Assembly (NCBI RefSeq): GCF_002101965.1
Contig: NZ_LQQA01000007.1
Location: 1 to 64,000 of the forward strand
Direction of reading: 5' to 3'
Length of the DNA: 64,000 bases
From: Mycolicibacterium wolinskyi
GTDB lineage: Bacteria > Actinomycetota > Actinomycetes > Mycobacteriales > Mycobacteriaceae
Shown: positions 26,448-35,435 of the stretch, one piece after another
Position numbering within the stretch: the stretch's first letter is position 1
Layout: each line of letters starts with the position of its first letter
The notes under the pieces: model-generated
Database searches by the model: none
Told to the model about the DNA's origin: nothing
The model's input: the letters and a program-made list of their open reading frames with translations, nothing else
Position numbers and translations under genes: made by a program

Positions 26448-27839
26448 TCATCGGGACGCCTCCGGAGGTGGCGACCAGTGCACGACCTTCACCGCGGTCA
26501 TCTCATCGAGCAATTCCGGGCCGAAGCCAAACCCGCTGCCGCTCGCTCGCCGCGGTTGAGACGCGCCGCCGGGAGCGCCGCCGAACACGTCATTGATCTT
26601 CACGGTTCCCACCGGAAGGCTTCGCCACGCCTCCTGGGCATGGGCCATGTCGGGCGTCAGCACCGCAGCCGACAACCCGTAACGGTCGTCCCCCGCCTCC
26701 GCGAGGGCGGTATCGAAGTCCGGCACGGAACGAACGGGCGCGATCGGGCCGAAGGTCTCTTCCTGAAACACCAGCATGTCCGTGCTGCAGTCGGCCAACA
26801 CCGTGGGCGGGTAGAACGTGCCGGGGCCACTACCGGGCTCTCCCCCAGCCAGCACCCGCGCCCCGCGGGTGACCGCGTCGTCGACATGCCGACAAACGAT
26901 CTCGCGCTGGCGTTCATCGACGAGCGGTCCGATGCGGCCTGACCACTCGCGCGCTTCGCCGACCAGAGCATCGGTGAACGCATCTGCCATATCCGCCACC
27001 ACGAATATGCGCTCTACGGACACACAGATCTGACCCGCGTTGGCGAACGCGCCCAGCGCAGCCTGCTGGGCAGCCCACGCCGGGTCCACCCCCGAATCGA
27101 CGATGAGCGCATCGTTGCCGCCGTTCTCCAACAGTGCTTTGGCACCCCGCCGCGCGCAGGCTTCCGCGATGGCACGGCCGGTCGCGCTGCTGCCCACATG
27201 GGCCACGACGTCGATCTCGTCTGCATCGGCGAGCCGGGCGCCGACGCTGCCGTCACCGTCGACGATCTCCAGCACACCGTCAGGAAGATGTTCCGCAAGC
27301 AACTCGGCGAACCGGCGGCCCGTCTTCGGGCAACGCTCACTTGGCTTGTGTACCACGGTGTTTCCGGTCACCAGTGCCGCGCCGAGTAATCCAGCGGCCA
27401 CTGCCACCGGGTCGTTCCACGGCGTGAGCACCGCGACCACGCCCCGCGGCTCGGGCACCATGAAATCGGTGGCAGACCAACCGCCGTGCAGGGTCCTACC
27501 GCGGTGCAGCGGCCCGAGTTCGGCGTACTGGACAAGCGTTCCCGCGCCCGCTTCGACACCACCCAGAGCGTCTTGGCGCAGCTTTCCGGTCTCGCGTTCG
27601 TTGAGTTCGGCGAGTTCGTCTGCCGCAGCTTTCACCGATGCCGCCGCCGCGGTGAGGGCGGCCGCGCGTTCGGCGGCCGGTGTCCTCGCCCAACTGCTCG
27701 ACGCGGCGGTGGCTCGTGCGACCGCTGCCGCGCATTCGGAAGGGTCGGCGACCGGCAATTGCGCGACGAGGTCACCGGTTCGCGGGTCGTGAATCGTCAG
27801 TTCAAGTGTCTGAGGCACAACTTCGAGTACCCGGACCAC
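26448..27839 (-). CDS. NAD(P)-dependent aldehyde dehydrogenase
   Basis: The 463-residue protein has the complete ALDH catalytic set: WN at 141-142, Lys165 in VVHKPSE, Glu238 in LLENGG and the nucleophile Cys272 in NAGQICVSVERI, then EETFGPIAPV. It oxidises an aldehyde to the acid; the substrate is not evident. The variation LENGGNDALIV instead of LELGGK suggests a subfamily active on semialdehydes or aromatic aldehydes. Divergent from the EamA permease gene 72 bases away. Confidence 0.9.
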   Translation of the reverse strand: MVRVLEVVPQTLELTIHDPRTGDLVAQLPVADPSECAAAVARATAASSSWARTPAAERAAALTAAAASVKAAADELAELNERETGKLRQDALGGVEAGAGTLVQYAELGPLHRGRTLHGGWSATDFMVPEPRGVVAVLTPWNDPVAVAAGLLGAALVTGNTVVHKPSERCPKTGRRFAELLAEHLPDGVLEIVDGDGSVGARLADADEIDVVAHVGSSATGRAIAEACARRGAKALLENGGNDALIVDSGVDPAWAAQQAALGAFANAGQICVSVERIFVVADMADAFTDALVGEAREWSGRIGPLVDERQREIVCRHVDDAVTRGARVLAGGEPGSGPGTFYPPTVLADCSTDMLVFQEETFGPIAPVRSVPDFDTALAEAGDDRYGLSAAVLTPDMAHAQEAWRSLPVGTVKINDVFGGAPGGASQPRRASGSGFGFGPELLDEMTAVKVVHWSPPPEASR

Positions 27840-27911
27840 GCGTACATATACCCTGCGGTGCCCGTGTTAATTGAGATGCGTGCGCCGCGACGCGATTCCT
27901 ACGATCGGGCG

Positions 27912-28796
27912 ATGGTCACGGATCGGCCCGCGCTGACCACCGCATTGGGTGCCCTCGGGGTGTCGGCGTCCGGCCTGTTCGTAGCGCTGTCCGCGGCCTC
28001 CCCCGGCACGGCGTCGTTCTTCCGGTGCGTTTTCGCTCTGCCCCTCTTGGCTCCGCTAGCTGTCGTCGAGTGGCGTCGCCGCGGCGTGCCGACAGCACGG
28101 CAGCAAGGGTGGGCGGCGGCTGCGGGCGTTCTGTTCGCGGCGGACGCGCTCCTGTGGACGCAGGCGATTTACGAGGTAGGCGTTGGGATTACCGCGGTGC
28201 TGGTCAACACCCAGGTTGTCATCGTGCCACTGCTCGCCCGGTTCATCGACCGCGAGTCGCTGAGCCGTCACTTCGTCGGACTGTTGCCCGTCGTCGTTGT
28301 CGGGACGGTACTCACCGGCGGAATCCTTGAGACCGGCGGGATCGGGACGGCACCTGCCGCCGGTACGGTGCACGCGGCGCTGGCCGCCGTGTGCTACTCG
28401 ATTTTCCTGTTTCTGCTTCGCCGCGGAGGTCCGGACCGCCCGCCGGTCCAGTCGTACCTGACGATCATGGCGTCCGCCGCGATCGCTGGGCTCGCCGGCG
28501 GCGCACTCTGGGGCGGTGTCACACTCATGCCGGGCTGGGAAGCAATGGGATGGCTTGTGCTGACCACGATTACGGGCCAGGTGCTGGGCTGGCTGCTTGT
28601 CGCGCTGGGCAGTCCGCTACTGCGTGCCGAGGTGAGTTCGGCCTTACTGCTCTTGACGCCGATCGGCGCTCTGATACTCGGGGCGGCGTTCCTCGGGCAG
28701 GTGCCGTCGATGTGGCAAATGGTCGGCAGTCTCCTGATTCTGGCAAGCGCCTACTTCATCACCACACGGCGGCCGGCAGTCAGGTCGGCTGCGTGA
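27912..28796 (+). CDS. EamA/DMT-family membrane transporter
   Basis: The 294-residue protein has ten predicted transmembrane segments in two EamA repeats (for example ALGALGVSASGLFVALSAAS and a second repeat from about residue 150). Such proteins export small metabolites or amino acids. The open frame reaches far upstream through the antisense of the aldehyde dehydrogenase gene; the ATG at 27912 begins just before the first membrane span, and an ATG at 27876 is an alternative. Substrate unknown. Confidence 0.8.
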   Translation: MVTDRPALTTALGALGVSASGLFVALSAASPGTASFFRCVFALPLLAPLAVVEWRRRGVPTARQQGWAAAAGVLFAADALLWTQAIYEVGVGITAVLVNTQVVIVPLLARFIDRESLSRHFVGLLPVVVVGTVLTGGILETGGIGTAPAAGTVHAALAAVCYSIFLFLLRRGGPDRPPVQSYLTIMASAAIAGLAGGALWGGVTLMPGWEAMGWLVLTTITGQVLGWLLVALGSPLLRAEVSSALLLLTPIGALILGAAFLGQVPSMWQMVGSLLILASAYFITTRRPAVRSAA

Positions 28797-28844
28797 TGCC
28801 GCGGTGTTACGTTTGAGGTGCATCGGGGTGAAGGAGTTCTCGAG

Positions 28845-29186
28845 GTGGCAAGCAGGACGGTCGCTCGGTCTGCCGGACGATGCGCCGCGATGATCACCGC
28901 GGCGCTCGCCGCCGCGACCATGACGACCGCGTGCGGTGCTGCGTCGAGTGACCTTTCCGCGCCGCAGAATTCGGTGACGACGCTGCCGGTGCCGCCGAAC
29001 CTGCCGCCTTTCCCGTTGCCGAGTGACGTTCCACCGGTCCCGTTGCCGAGCGATGTACCGAATGTCCAGTTGCCGAACGATGTCCCGCGCGTGCAACTTC
29101 CCGCTGACATCCCCCGCCTGGAGCTTCCCGCGGACATCCCACCGGTTCAGCTGCCATCGGCGATTCCCCCGATTCCATTCCCCTAG
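28845..29186 (+). CDS. Lipoprotein with nine-residue LP-repeat domain, second copy
   Basis: The 113-residue protein has an N-terminal signal with an export segment and TTAC around Cys30, a somewhat atypical lipobox. After NSVTTLPVPPNLPPFP follow six nine-residue repeats, such as LPSDVPPVP, LPNDVPRVQ and LPSAIPPIP, then FP. The layout matches the copy at 15731, including the leading VTTLPVP and the terminal IPPIPFP. The GTG start has AAGGAG 8 bases upstream. The two copies are over 12 kb apart with different neighbours, so they are dispersed paralogues. Function unknown. Confidence 0.8.
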   Translation: MASRTVARSAGRCAAMITAALAAATMTTACGAASSDLSAPQNSVTTLPVPPNLPPFPLPSDVPPVPLPSDVPNVQLPNDVPRVQLPADIPRLELPADIPPVQLPSAIPPIPFP

Positions 29187-29235
29187 CGGCCACGGCTGGT
29201 GCGACGCACGGGTCAATAACGGGTACCCCGTGCCC

Positions 29236-30219
29236 ATGACCGTCATCGGCTTTCACTGTTCGCATGAACAGATCAGTCCCGCGCAACTGCTAGTCGACGT
29301 GCAGCACGCCGAGCAGGCCGGCTTCACCGCCGCGATGTCGTCCGACCACTTCAGCCCATGGAGCGACCGTCAGGGCGAGTCGGGGTTCGCCTGGTCATTC
29401 CTCGGCGCCGCGCTGGCCACCACCCACCTGCCCTTCGGCGTCGTCAACGCTCCTGGACAGCGCTACCACCCCGCGATCGTCGCCCAGGCCATCGCCACGC
29501 TGGCACAGATGTTCCCGGGGCGGTTCTGGGCGGCACTCGGGTCGGGCGAGGCGTCCAACGAGCGGGTGACGGGCGACGCGTGGCCGCGAAAGGACGTACG
29601 CGATCAGCGCCTGGTCGAATGTGTCGACGTCATCCGGCGCCTGCTCAGCGGTGAGGAGGTCAGCCACGACGGTCATGTGCACGTCAACCGAGCCCGGTTG
29701 TGGACCCTGCCCGATACGGTCCCCGACCTCGTCGGACCCGCTGTCACGCCCGAGACCGCGGCACGTCACGCCGCGTGGGCCGACGGCCTGGTGACCGTCA
29801 ACCAGTCGAAGGACGCGCTGCGGAAGGTGCTCGACGCGTACCGCGAGGCGGGCGGTCGGGGCCCGGCCCGCCTGCAGATCCACCTCAGCTGGGCGCCCAC
29901 CGAGGAACAAGCCCTCGCGATCGCACACGACCAGTGGCGTAGCAATGTGTTCGGTCCGCCGATCTGCTGGGACCTCGAATCGGTCGACGCGTTCGACGTC
30001 GTCAGTCAATACGTCACCCCCGACCAGGTGAAGAAGTCGGTCAACGTGTCCGGCGACCTGGGCCGACACCGTCAATGGCTGCACGAGTACATCGAACAAG
30101 GATGGGACGAGCTCTATCTGCATTTCGTCGGGCAACAGCAGCGCGGCTTCATCGACGCGTTCGGCGAAAACGTCCTGCCGCAACTCTCCCCCACCGCGCC
30201 GCAGGAGGTGAGCGCATGA
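29236..30219 (+). CDS. LLM-class flavin-dependent oxidoreductase (TIGR03885-type)
   Basis: The 327-residue TIM-barrel protein has the luciferase-like pattern MSSDHFSPWSDRQGESGFAWSFLGAALATT, AIATLAQMFPGRFWAALGSGE and ERVTGDAWP. It resembles the TIGR03885 group of F420/FMN-dependent oxidoreductases often found beside a trehalose-synthase-like GH13 gene, as here. The longer frame from 29023 overlaps the lipoprotein; ATG at 29236 fits the family start. Its stop overlaps the next start (ATGA), so the two proteins are coupled. Substrate unknown. Confidence 0.85.
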   Translation: MTVIGFHCSHEQISPAQLLVDVQHAEQAGFTAAMSSDHFSPWSDRQGESGFAWSFLGAALATTHLPFGVVNAPGQRYHPAIVAQAIATLAQMFPGRFWAALGSGEASNERVTGDAWPRKDVRDQRLVECVDVIRRLLSGEEVSHDGHVHVNRARLWTLPDTVPDLVGPAVTPETAARHAAWADGLVTVNQSKDALRKVLDAYREAGGRGPARLQIHLSWAPTEEQALAIAHDQWRSNVFGPPICWDLESVDAFDVVSQYVTPDQVKKSVNVSGDLGRHRQWLHEYIEQGWDELYLHFVGQQQRGFIDAFGENVLPQLSPTAPQEVSA

Positions 30220-31895
30220 GACGCGCCGACACCGGTGACCTGTGGTGGAAGAACGCCGTCTTCTACTGCGCGGACATCGAGACCTTCTACGACTGGAACG
30301 GCGACGGCACCGGCGACATCCGGGGCATGACCGAACGCATCGAGTACCTGTTCGACCTCGGCGTGACGTGCCTGTGGCTCATGCCGTTCTATCCGACCGC
30401 CCGCAAAGACGACGGCTACGACATCACCGATTTCTTCGGTGTGGATCCGCGGCTCGGAACCCTTGGTGACTTCGTCGAGTTGGTGCGCACGGCGAAGGCG
30501 AGCGGGATTCGCGTGATCATCGACTTCGTCATGAACCACACGTCGGATCATCACCCATGGTTCAAGTCCGCTCGCCGCAGCAAGGACGACCCGTATCGGG
30601 ATTACTTCGTGTGGAGCGCGACCGAGCCCAAGTCGAGTTCGAAGGACGTCGTCTTTCCCGACCAGGAGGACAGTCTGTGGGAACTCGATCCGAAGACCGA
30701 CGAGTGGTACCTGCACCATTTCTACAAGCACCAGCCGGACCTCAATGTCGAGAATCCGAAAGTGCAGGATGAGATCTCACGCACGCTCGGCTTCTGGCTG
30801 GAGCTCGGCGTGTCGGGTTTCCGGGTCGACGCGGTGCCCTTCCTGTTCGCCAAGGACACGCTCCCGGGCGGCCCGGGAGTGTTCGATCCCAACCAATACC
30901 TCGGCGACGTGCGCAACTTCGTGACCCGGCGGCGCGGCGACGCCGTTCTGCTCGGCGAGGTCAACGTGCCCTACAAAGACCAGCAGAGGTTCTTCGGCGG
31001 GCCCGACGGCGACGGGCTCAACATGCAGTTCGATTTCATCGGGATGCAGAACTTCTACCTTTCGCTCGCGCGCGGCGAGGCCGGCCCGCTCGCCAAGACG
31101 CTGCAGCAGCGGCCGCGTCTCGACATTACGAGCCAGTGGGCCAATTTCGTGCGCAACCATGACGAACTCACGCTCGACAAGCTGAGTGAGGACGAGCGCA
31201 AGGAGGTTTTCGACGCGTTCGGCCCGGACGAGGACATGCAGCTCTACGGTCGCGGACTCCGTCGCCGACTGCCGCCCATGCTCGGTGGCGACACCCGGCG
31301 CATGAAGATGGCGTACTCGCTGGCGTTCTCGTTGCCGGGCACACCCGTCCTGTTCTACGGCGAAGAGATCGGCATGGCCGAGAACTTGGATGTGCCAGGA
31401 CGATTCGCCGTCCGCACACCGATGCAATGGACCGGGGATGTGAACGGCGGCTTCTCGAAGGCGGACAAACGCCGCCTCTGCCGTCGGTTGCCGGATGGCC
31501 TGTACGGACCGCAGCGCATCAATGCCGCAGACCAGCGCCACGATCACGAATCGTTCTGGTGGTTCATGCGGAATCTCATCTACACCTACCGCCAGCAGCC
31601 GGAGATCGGCTGGTCGACGCTGGAGATTCTCGAGCAACCGAACCCCGCGGTGCTGGCCCACGTGTGCCGCGAGGAGTCCGGCTGGATGATGGTGGCGCTA
31701 CACAACTTCGGCGGGGACGGGTGCCTGGTGCCCGTCCAACTCGATGACGTACCGCCGGGTTCGATCCTCGTCGACCTGCTCGACGGCCTCTCGGAGCACG
31801 AGCTCGATGCCGGTTGCCGAGTCGAGCTGGGGCTGCAACCCTACGGCTATCGGTGGTTGCGGCTGCGCAGGCCCGAGGAGCCGCCGATCATCTGA
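30216..31895 (+). CDS. GH13 alpha-amylase family enzyme (trehalose synthase-like)
   Basis: The 559-residue protein has the GH13 catalytic triad: nucleophile Asp205 in GFRVDAVPF, acid Glu248 in LLGEVNVP and Asp316 in VRNHDELT, plus the DFVMNHTS motif near 103-110. Length and FYDWNGDGTGDIRGM at the N-terminus place it near trehalose synthase (TreS). The TreS maltokinase and glgE genes are not adjacent, so it is probably a paralogue outside the GlgE pathway. ATG at 30216 overlaps the LLM gene stop. Cytoplasmic. Confidence 0.88.
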   Translation: MRRADTGDLWWKNAVFYCADIETFYDWNGDGTGDIRGMTERIEYLFDLGVTCLWLMPFYPTARKDDGYDITDFFGVDPRLGTLGDFVELVRTAKASGIRVIIDFVMNHTSDHHPWFKSARRSKDDPYRDYFVWSATEPKSSSKDVVFPDQEDSLWELDPKTDEWYLHHFYKHQPDLNVENPKVQDEISRTLGFWLELGVSGFRVDAVPFLFAKDTLPGGPGVFDPNQYLGDVRNFVTRRRGDAVLLGEVNVPYKDQQRFFGGPDGDGLNMQFDFIGMQNFYLSLARGEAGPLAKTLQQRPRLDITSQWANFVRNHDELTLDKLSEDERKEVFDAFGPDEDMQLYGRGLRRRLPPMLGGDTRRMKMAYSLAFSLPGTPVLFYGEEIGMAENLDVPGRFAVRTPMQWTGDVNGGFSKADKRRLCRRLPDGLYGPQRINAADQRHDHESFWWFMRNLIYTYRQQPEIGWSTLEILEQPNPAVLAHVCREESGWMMVALHNFGGDGCLVPVQLDDVPPGSILVDLLDGLSEHELDAGCRVELGLQPYGYRWLRLRRPEEPPII

Positions 31896-31994
31896 ACCGA
31901 GCCGCTCTCGGCATCGACCCATACTCGATCGGTATTGGCGCATGCCCAAATCGACTTGGACGCGGGTCTTCCGAGGATTTTACGATCTCGGGTC

Positions 31995-33452
31995 GTGACC
32001 GATTCGCGCGCCGACGTCGCAACCCTTGAGCTTGTCGGACGCTTGTGCGACGTGGTCGGGCCCGCCGGAATCATCACCGACCCCGCCGAGATGGCCGGCT
32101 ACCTGACCGATTGGCGGCGTGCCTATGCGGGCCATGCCATGGCCGTCGTGCGGCCGGCTGACACCGCGGAGGTCGCCGAAGTCGTGCGGCTGTGCCACCA
32201 GGCAGGCGTCGCGGTTGTTCCACAAGGCGGTAACACCGGGATGTGCGGCGGGGCGGTCCCGGACTCCTCCGGACGGCAACTGGTGGTGTCGCTGACTCGC
32301 ATGCGCCGCATTCGCGATATCGACGTCGCGAACCAGACCATCACCGTCGACGCAGGCACGATCCTGCAGTCGGTGCAGGAGGCGGCCGCGGGCGTCGGCA
32401 AGCTGTTCCCGCTTTCCCTCGGCGCACAAGGAAGTTGCACGATCGGTGGCAACGTCGCCACAAATGCGGGCGGAACCGCGGTGCTGCGTTACGGCACGAT
32501 GCGCGATCTCACCCTCGGGCTCGAAGTGGTACTCGCCGACGGTCGCATCTGGAACGGATTGCGCGGGCTTCGCAAGGACAATACGGGCTACGACCTCAAG
32601 CAGTTCTTCATCGGCGCCGAAGGCACGCTCGGCATCATCACGGCTGCGGTGCTCAAGCTGTTTCCCGCGGTGCGAAGCCGCGCGACGGCATGGATCGCGA
32701 TGCACACGACGCAGGCCGCGGTCGACCTGATCGGCGTGTTCCGCGATGTCGCCGGAGACCGGTTGACCGGCTTCGAGCTGATGTCGCGCCAGAGCGTGGA
32801 ATTTGTCGTGCGCCATTCACCGGGCGTACGGAACCCGCTCGACGGGCAGTATTCGTGGTTTGCGTTGGTGGAGCTGAGCGACGCGCTGCCGGACGCCGGG
32901 CTCGACGCGGTGATCGAACTGGCTATGGAACGCGCGGTGCAGCATGACCTGGTCGCCGAAGCCGTGGTCGCGTCATCGTCGGCTCAGTCCGCTGCGCTGT
33001 GGGCACTGCGCGAAGGAATTTCGGAGGCCCAGAATCACGAGGGGCCAAGCCTCAAACACGATGTCACGGTGCCGGTCAGCGGTATCCCCGAGTTCGTCGC
33101 GCGCACCGATGCAGCACTCGACAAGGTTGTCCCCGGCATTCGGATCGTGACCTACGGACACGTCGGCGACGGCAATCTGCACTACAACCTCAGCAAGCCG
33201 CCGGGATCCGCTGACGATGTCTTCCGTGCGCGAGCAGCCGACCTCGCCGGTGTCATCTACGACCAGATATCGACCTTCAACGGCAGCATCAGCGCCGAAC
33301 ACGGGCTCGGGCAGGCCAAGGCCGGCATCGTCGCCGACTACAAGGACAGCTGCGAACTGGGCCTCATGCACGACATCAAGAAGTCGCTGGATCCGCGGGG
33401 GCTGATGAACCCCGGCAAAGTGCTGCCCGCTACGAACTACATCCGCCCGTAG
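31995..33452 (+). CDS. FAD-binding 2-hydroxyacid dehydrogenase (GlcD/D2HGDH-like)
   Basis: The 485-residue protein has the PCMH-type FAD domain (VVPQGGNTGMCGGAVPD, then GAQGSCTIGGNVATNAGG and AEGTLGIITAAVLKLFP) and the C-terminal FAD-oxidase domain with YGHVGDGNLHYNL and SAEHGLGQAK. This is the D-lactate/glycolate/D-2-hydroxyglutarate dehydrogenase family. The GTG at 31995 is chosen over an upstream ATG at 31935 because the protein starts there in family terms. The 3' end overlaps the convergent DUF1206 gene by 16 bases. The acceptor and exact substrate are not evident. Confidence 0.88.
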   Translation: MTDSRADVATLELVGRLCDVVGPAGIITDPAEMAGYLTDWRRAYAGHAMAVVRPADTAEVAEVVRLCHQAGVAVVPQGGNTGMCGGAVPDSSGRQLVVSLTRMRRIRDIDVANQTITVDAGTILQSVQEAAAGVGKLFPLSLGAQGSCTIGGNVATNAGGTAVLRYGTMRDLTLGLEVVLADGRIWNGLRGLRKDNTGYDLKQFFIGAEGTLGIITAAVLKLFPAVRSRATAWIAMHTTQAAVDLIGVFRDVAGDRLTGFELMSRQSVEFVVRHSPGVRNPLDGQYSWFALVELSDALPDAGLDAVIELAMERAVQHDLVAEAVVASSSAQSAALWALREGISEAQNHEGPSLKHDVTVPVSGIPEFVARTDAALDKVVPGIRIVTYGHVGDGNLHYNLSKPPGSADDVFRARAADLAGVIYDQISTFNGSISAEHGLGQAKAGIVADYKDSCELGLMHDIKKSLDPRGLMNPGKVLPATNYIRP

Positions 33453-34261
33453 CGGCTGCGCACGAAGCTGTACACGCCGAACGCGGCGATGCCGACCGCG
33501 GCGACGACGAGGAGAAACTTGCCGAACGGTGCCTGGCCCAACGTCTTGACGGCGGCATCCAAACCCGAGGCCTTGGCCGGATCGGCCTGCAGCGTCGCCA
33601 CGATCACGAGCAGGCCGGCGCCGGCGAGAACCGCCCCCTTGGCCGCGTAGCCGGTGATGCCGACTGCCGTGATCGCGGTGCCACCCGAGACGCGGAGGTC
33701 TTTCAGGAACTTCTTCGCGACGCCTTTGTAGACGTGGTAGCCGCCGACCACGGCCACCCCGAGCCCGGCGGCGATCAGCACGAACTTGCCCCAGCCGGAC
33801 TGCATGAGCTGCGCCGACATCCCCGAGTTCTGCTGACCGCTGGACTGGCCACTCCCGATCGCGAAGCGGGCCGCGGAGAACGCGATCGCGAAGTTGACGA
33901 TCGCGAGTCCCATCGCCTTGGCGCGCTTCCATGCCGGGTTGTCATCCTGCCCCGGGCCGCGGCTCTCGCCGGGCTTCGATCCGATCACGGCTTCGGCCAC
34001 CCGCCACAGACCCAACGCGAGCAGACCGACTGCCGTCACCCACAACATGACAGCCCCGCCGGTCTGGTTGGCCAGAGTCGCGAGTGCACCCGACTGGTCG
34101 GCGTTGCCGCCCGAACCGAACGCGATGCGCAGAATGATGTAGGCGACCAGTAGATGCAGAACCCCGCTCGCGGCGAATCCGGCGCGCGCCGCGTACTCGA
34201 AAGCGCTGCTGTCCGTTGCTCTGTCGAACGCGCCGTGAACCGGCCTCGCGCTCATGCTCAT
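33437..34261 (-). CDS. DUF1206 integral membrane protein
   Basis: The 274-residue protein has six membrane spans arranged as three internal repeats of about 90 residues, each with an FAASGVLHLL/AIAFSAARF/GYAAKGAVLAGAGLL-like ARxGfxA motif followed by G...L segment. This is the DUF1206 layout, found across actinobacteria. Function unknown. It is divergent from the desaturase gene, with the palindromes at 34385-34436 between them, and convergent and overlapping with the GlcD-like gene. Confidence 0.86.
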   Translation of the reverse strand: MSMSARPVHGAFDRATDSSAFEYAARAGFAASGVLHLLVAYIILRIAFGSGGNADQSGALATLANQTGGAVMLWVTAVGLLALGLWRVAEAVIGSKPGESRGPGQDDNPAWKRAKAMGLAIVNFAIAFSAARFAIGSGQSSGQQNSGMSAQLMQSGWGKFVLIAAGLGVAVVGGYHVYKGVAKKFLKDLRVSGGTAITAVGITGYAAKGAVLAGAGLLVIVATLQADPAKASGLDAAVKTLGQAPFGKFLLVVAAVGIAAFGVYSFVRSRYGRM

Positions 34262-34384
34262 CGTCCATCCTCCTGCGGCTAGGTGATCGTGCGGGGCGAT
34301 GGCTCGGTATACCCAGTTATTGACGGGGATGAAACGCCGAGTGTCAGGGCCGGCGGTGGCAAGTCGCTCGAAAGAAATGTGGTT

Positions 34385-34400
34385 TCGGGTCTCGACCCGA
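34385..34400. repeat. Short inverted repeat TCGGGTC-TC-GACCCGA
   Basis: Perfect seven-base arms with a two-base centre lie ten bases upstream of the larger palindrome in the desaturase promoter region. Likely a protein-binding dyad; too tight a loop for a stable RNA hairpin. Confidence 0.4.
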
Positions 34401-34409
34401 TGGGAAACC

Positions 34410-34436
34410 TACGCTACCGTAACCTACGGTGACGTA
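34410..34436. promoter_or_regulatory. Two-layer palindrome upstream of the acyl-ACP desaturase
   Basis: Inner arms CCGTA and TACGG flank ACC; outer arms TACG and CGTA are symmetric at the same centre, giving a 27-base imperfect dyad. It ends 32 bases before the desaturase ATG. TetR-type regulators of unsaturated fatty-acid synthesis (such as MadR in mycobacteria) control desaturase genes through palindromes, so this is a plausible operator. I cannot confirm the regulator. Confidence 0.6.
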
Positions 34437-34467
34437 AGTAGGGCTTCTGACTACGGGGAGAACGAAA

Positions 34468-35394
34468 ATGGTCACGATTCAAGACGCGGTCTTGACAGAG
34501 TTGGAGCCGGTGGTCGAGGCCAACCTCAACCGGCACCTGGGACAGGCGAAACCGTGGAATCCGCACGACTATGTGCCGTGGAGCCGTGGCCGTGACTTCG
34601 CGCTGTTGGGCGGCGAGGATTGGACGCCAGAGGATTCACAGCTCGACGAAGTAGCGAAGGCCGCGCTGGTCGTCAATCTCCTGACCGAGGACAACTTGCC
34701 CTCCTATCACCGCGAAATCGCCGTCCGGTTCGGCCTCGATGGACCGTGGGGCCAGTGGGTCGGCCAGTGGACTGCCGAAGAAGGGCGCCACAGCATCGCT
34801 ATTCGCGATTACCTTGTCGTCACGCGCGGTGTCGATCCGGATGCCCTTGAGCGTCTTCGGATGCAACACACGGTCGCCGGCTACGACTCAGGCGACAAGA
34901 CTGTTCTCCAGGCGCTGGCCTACGTTTCGTTCCAGGAGCTGGCCACCCGGATCAGCCATCGCAACACCGGCCGGGCGGCCGGATGCCCGATCGCCGAGCA
35001 GATGCTGACCCGCATCGCGGCCGATGAGAACCTGCACATGGTCTTCTATCGAAATCTCGTCGCGGCCGCGCTCGACGTCGCACCGAACGCCACGATGGAG
35101 GCCGTTGCGAACGAGGTGATCAACTTTCAGATGCCGGGCAACACCATGCCAGGTTTCGCCGAGAATGCGCTCACAATCGCCAAAGCCGGAATCTACGATC
35201 TCCGATCGCATCTGGACGACGTGCTGCGGCCGGTGCTGCGGTTCTGGAAGATCTTCGAACGTGAGGACTTCACCGGCGAGGGCGCCCGAGCACGAGACCA
35301 ATTGGGCCAGTTCCTCGAGCTGGTCGACGCGAAGGCGTCCTACTACGAGCAGCGCCGTATCGAACGAGACGCTGTGGCTGCCGCGCGGACGTGA
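34468..35394 (+). CDS. Soluble acyl-ACP desaturase (stearoyl-ACP desaturase family)
   Basis: The 308-residue protein is a ferritin-like diiron desaturase. The metal ligands are visible as ExxH in TAEEGRHS (about 110) and DENLH in AADENLHM, with further Glu residues in TEDNLPSYH and SFQELATR. It would introduce a double bond into acyl-ACP, using ferredoxin. The family includes DesA1 and DesA2 of M. tuberculosis; this one is intermediate in length. ATG at 34468 follows GGGGAGAACGAAA. Probably regulated through the adjacent palindrome. Confidence 0.9.
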   Translation: MVTIQDAVLTELEPVVEANLNRHLGQAKPWNPHDYVPWSRGRDFALLGGEDWTPEDSQLDEVAKAALVVNLLTEDNLPSYHREIAVRFGLDGPWGQWVGQWTAEEGRHSIAIRDYLVVTRGVDPDALERLRMQHTVAGYDSGDKTVLQALAYVSFQELATRISHRNTGRAAGCPIAEQMLTRIAADENLHMVFYRNLVAAALDVAPNATMEAVANEVINFQMPGNTMPGFAENALTIAKAGIYDLRSHLDDVLRPVLRFWKIFEREDFTGEGARARDQLGQFLELVDAKASYYEQRRIERDAVAAART

Positions 35395-35435
35395 CGTGCG
35401 AATCGCCGCCCCGCACAGTGGTTTTCGCTCTCCCG

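Noticed and set aside
29023-29235. Longer reading frame for the LLM oxidoreductase
   Set aside because: It would lie inside the LP-repeat lipoprotein gene in another frame; ATG 29236 fits the family N-terminus.
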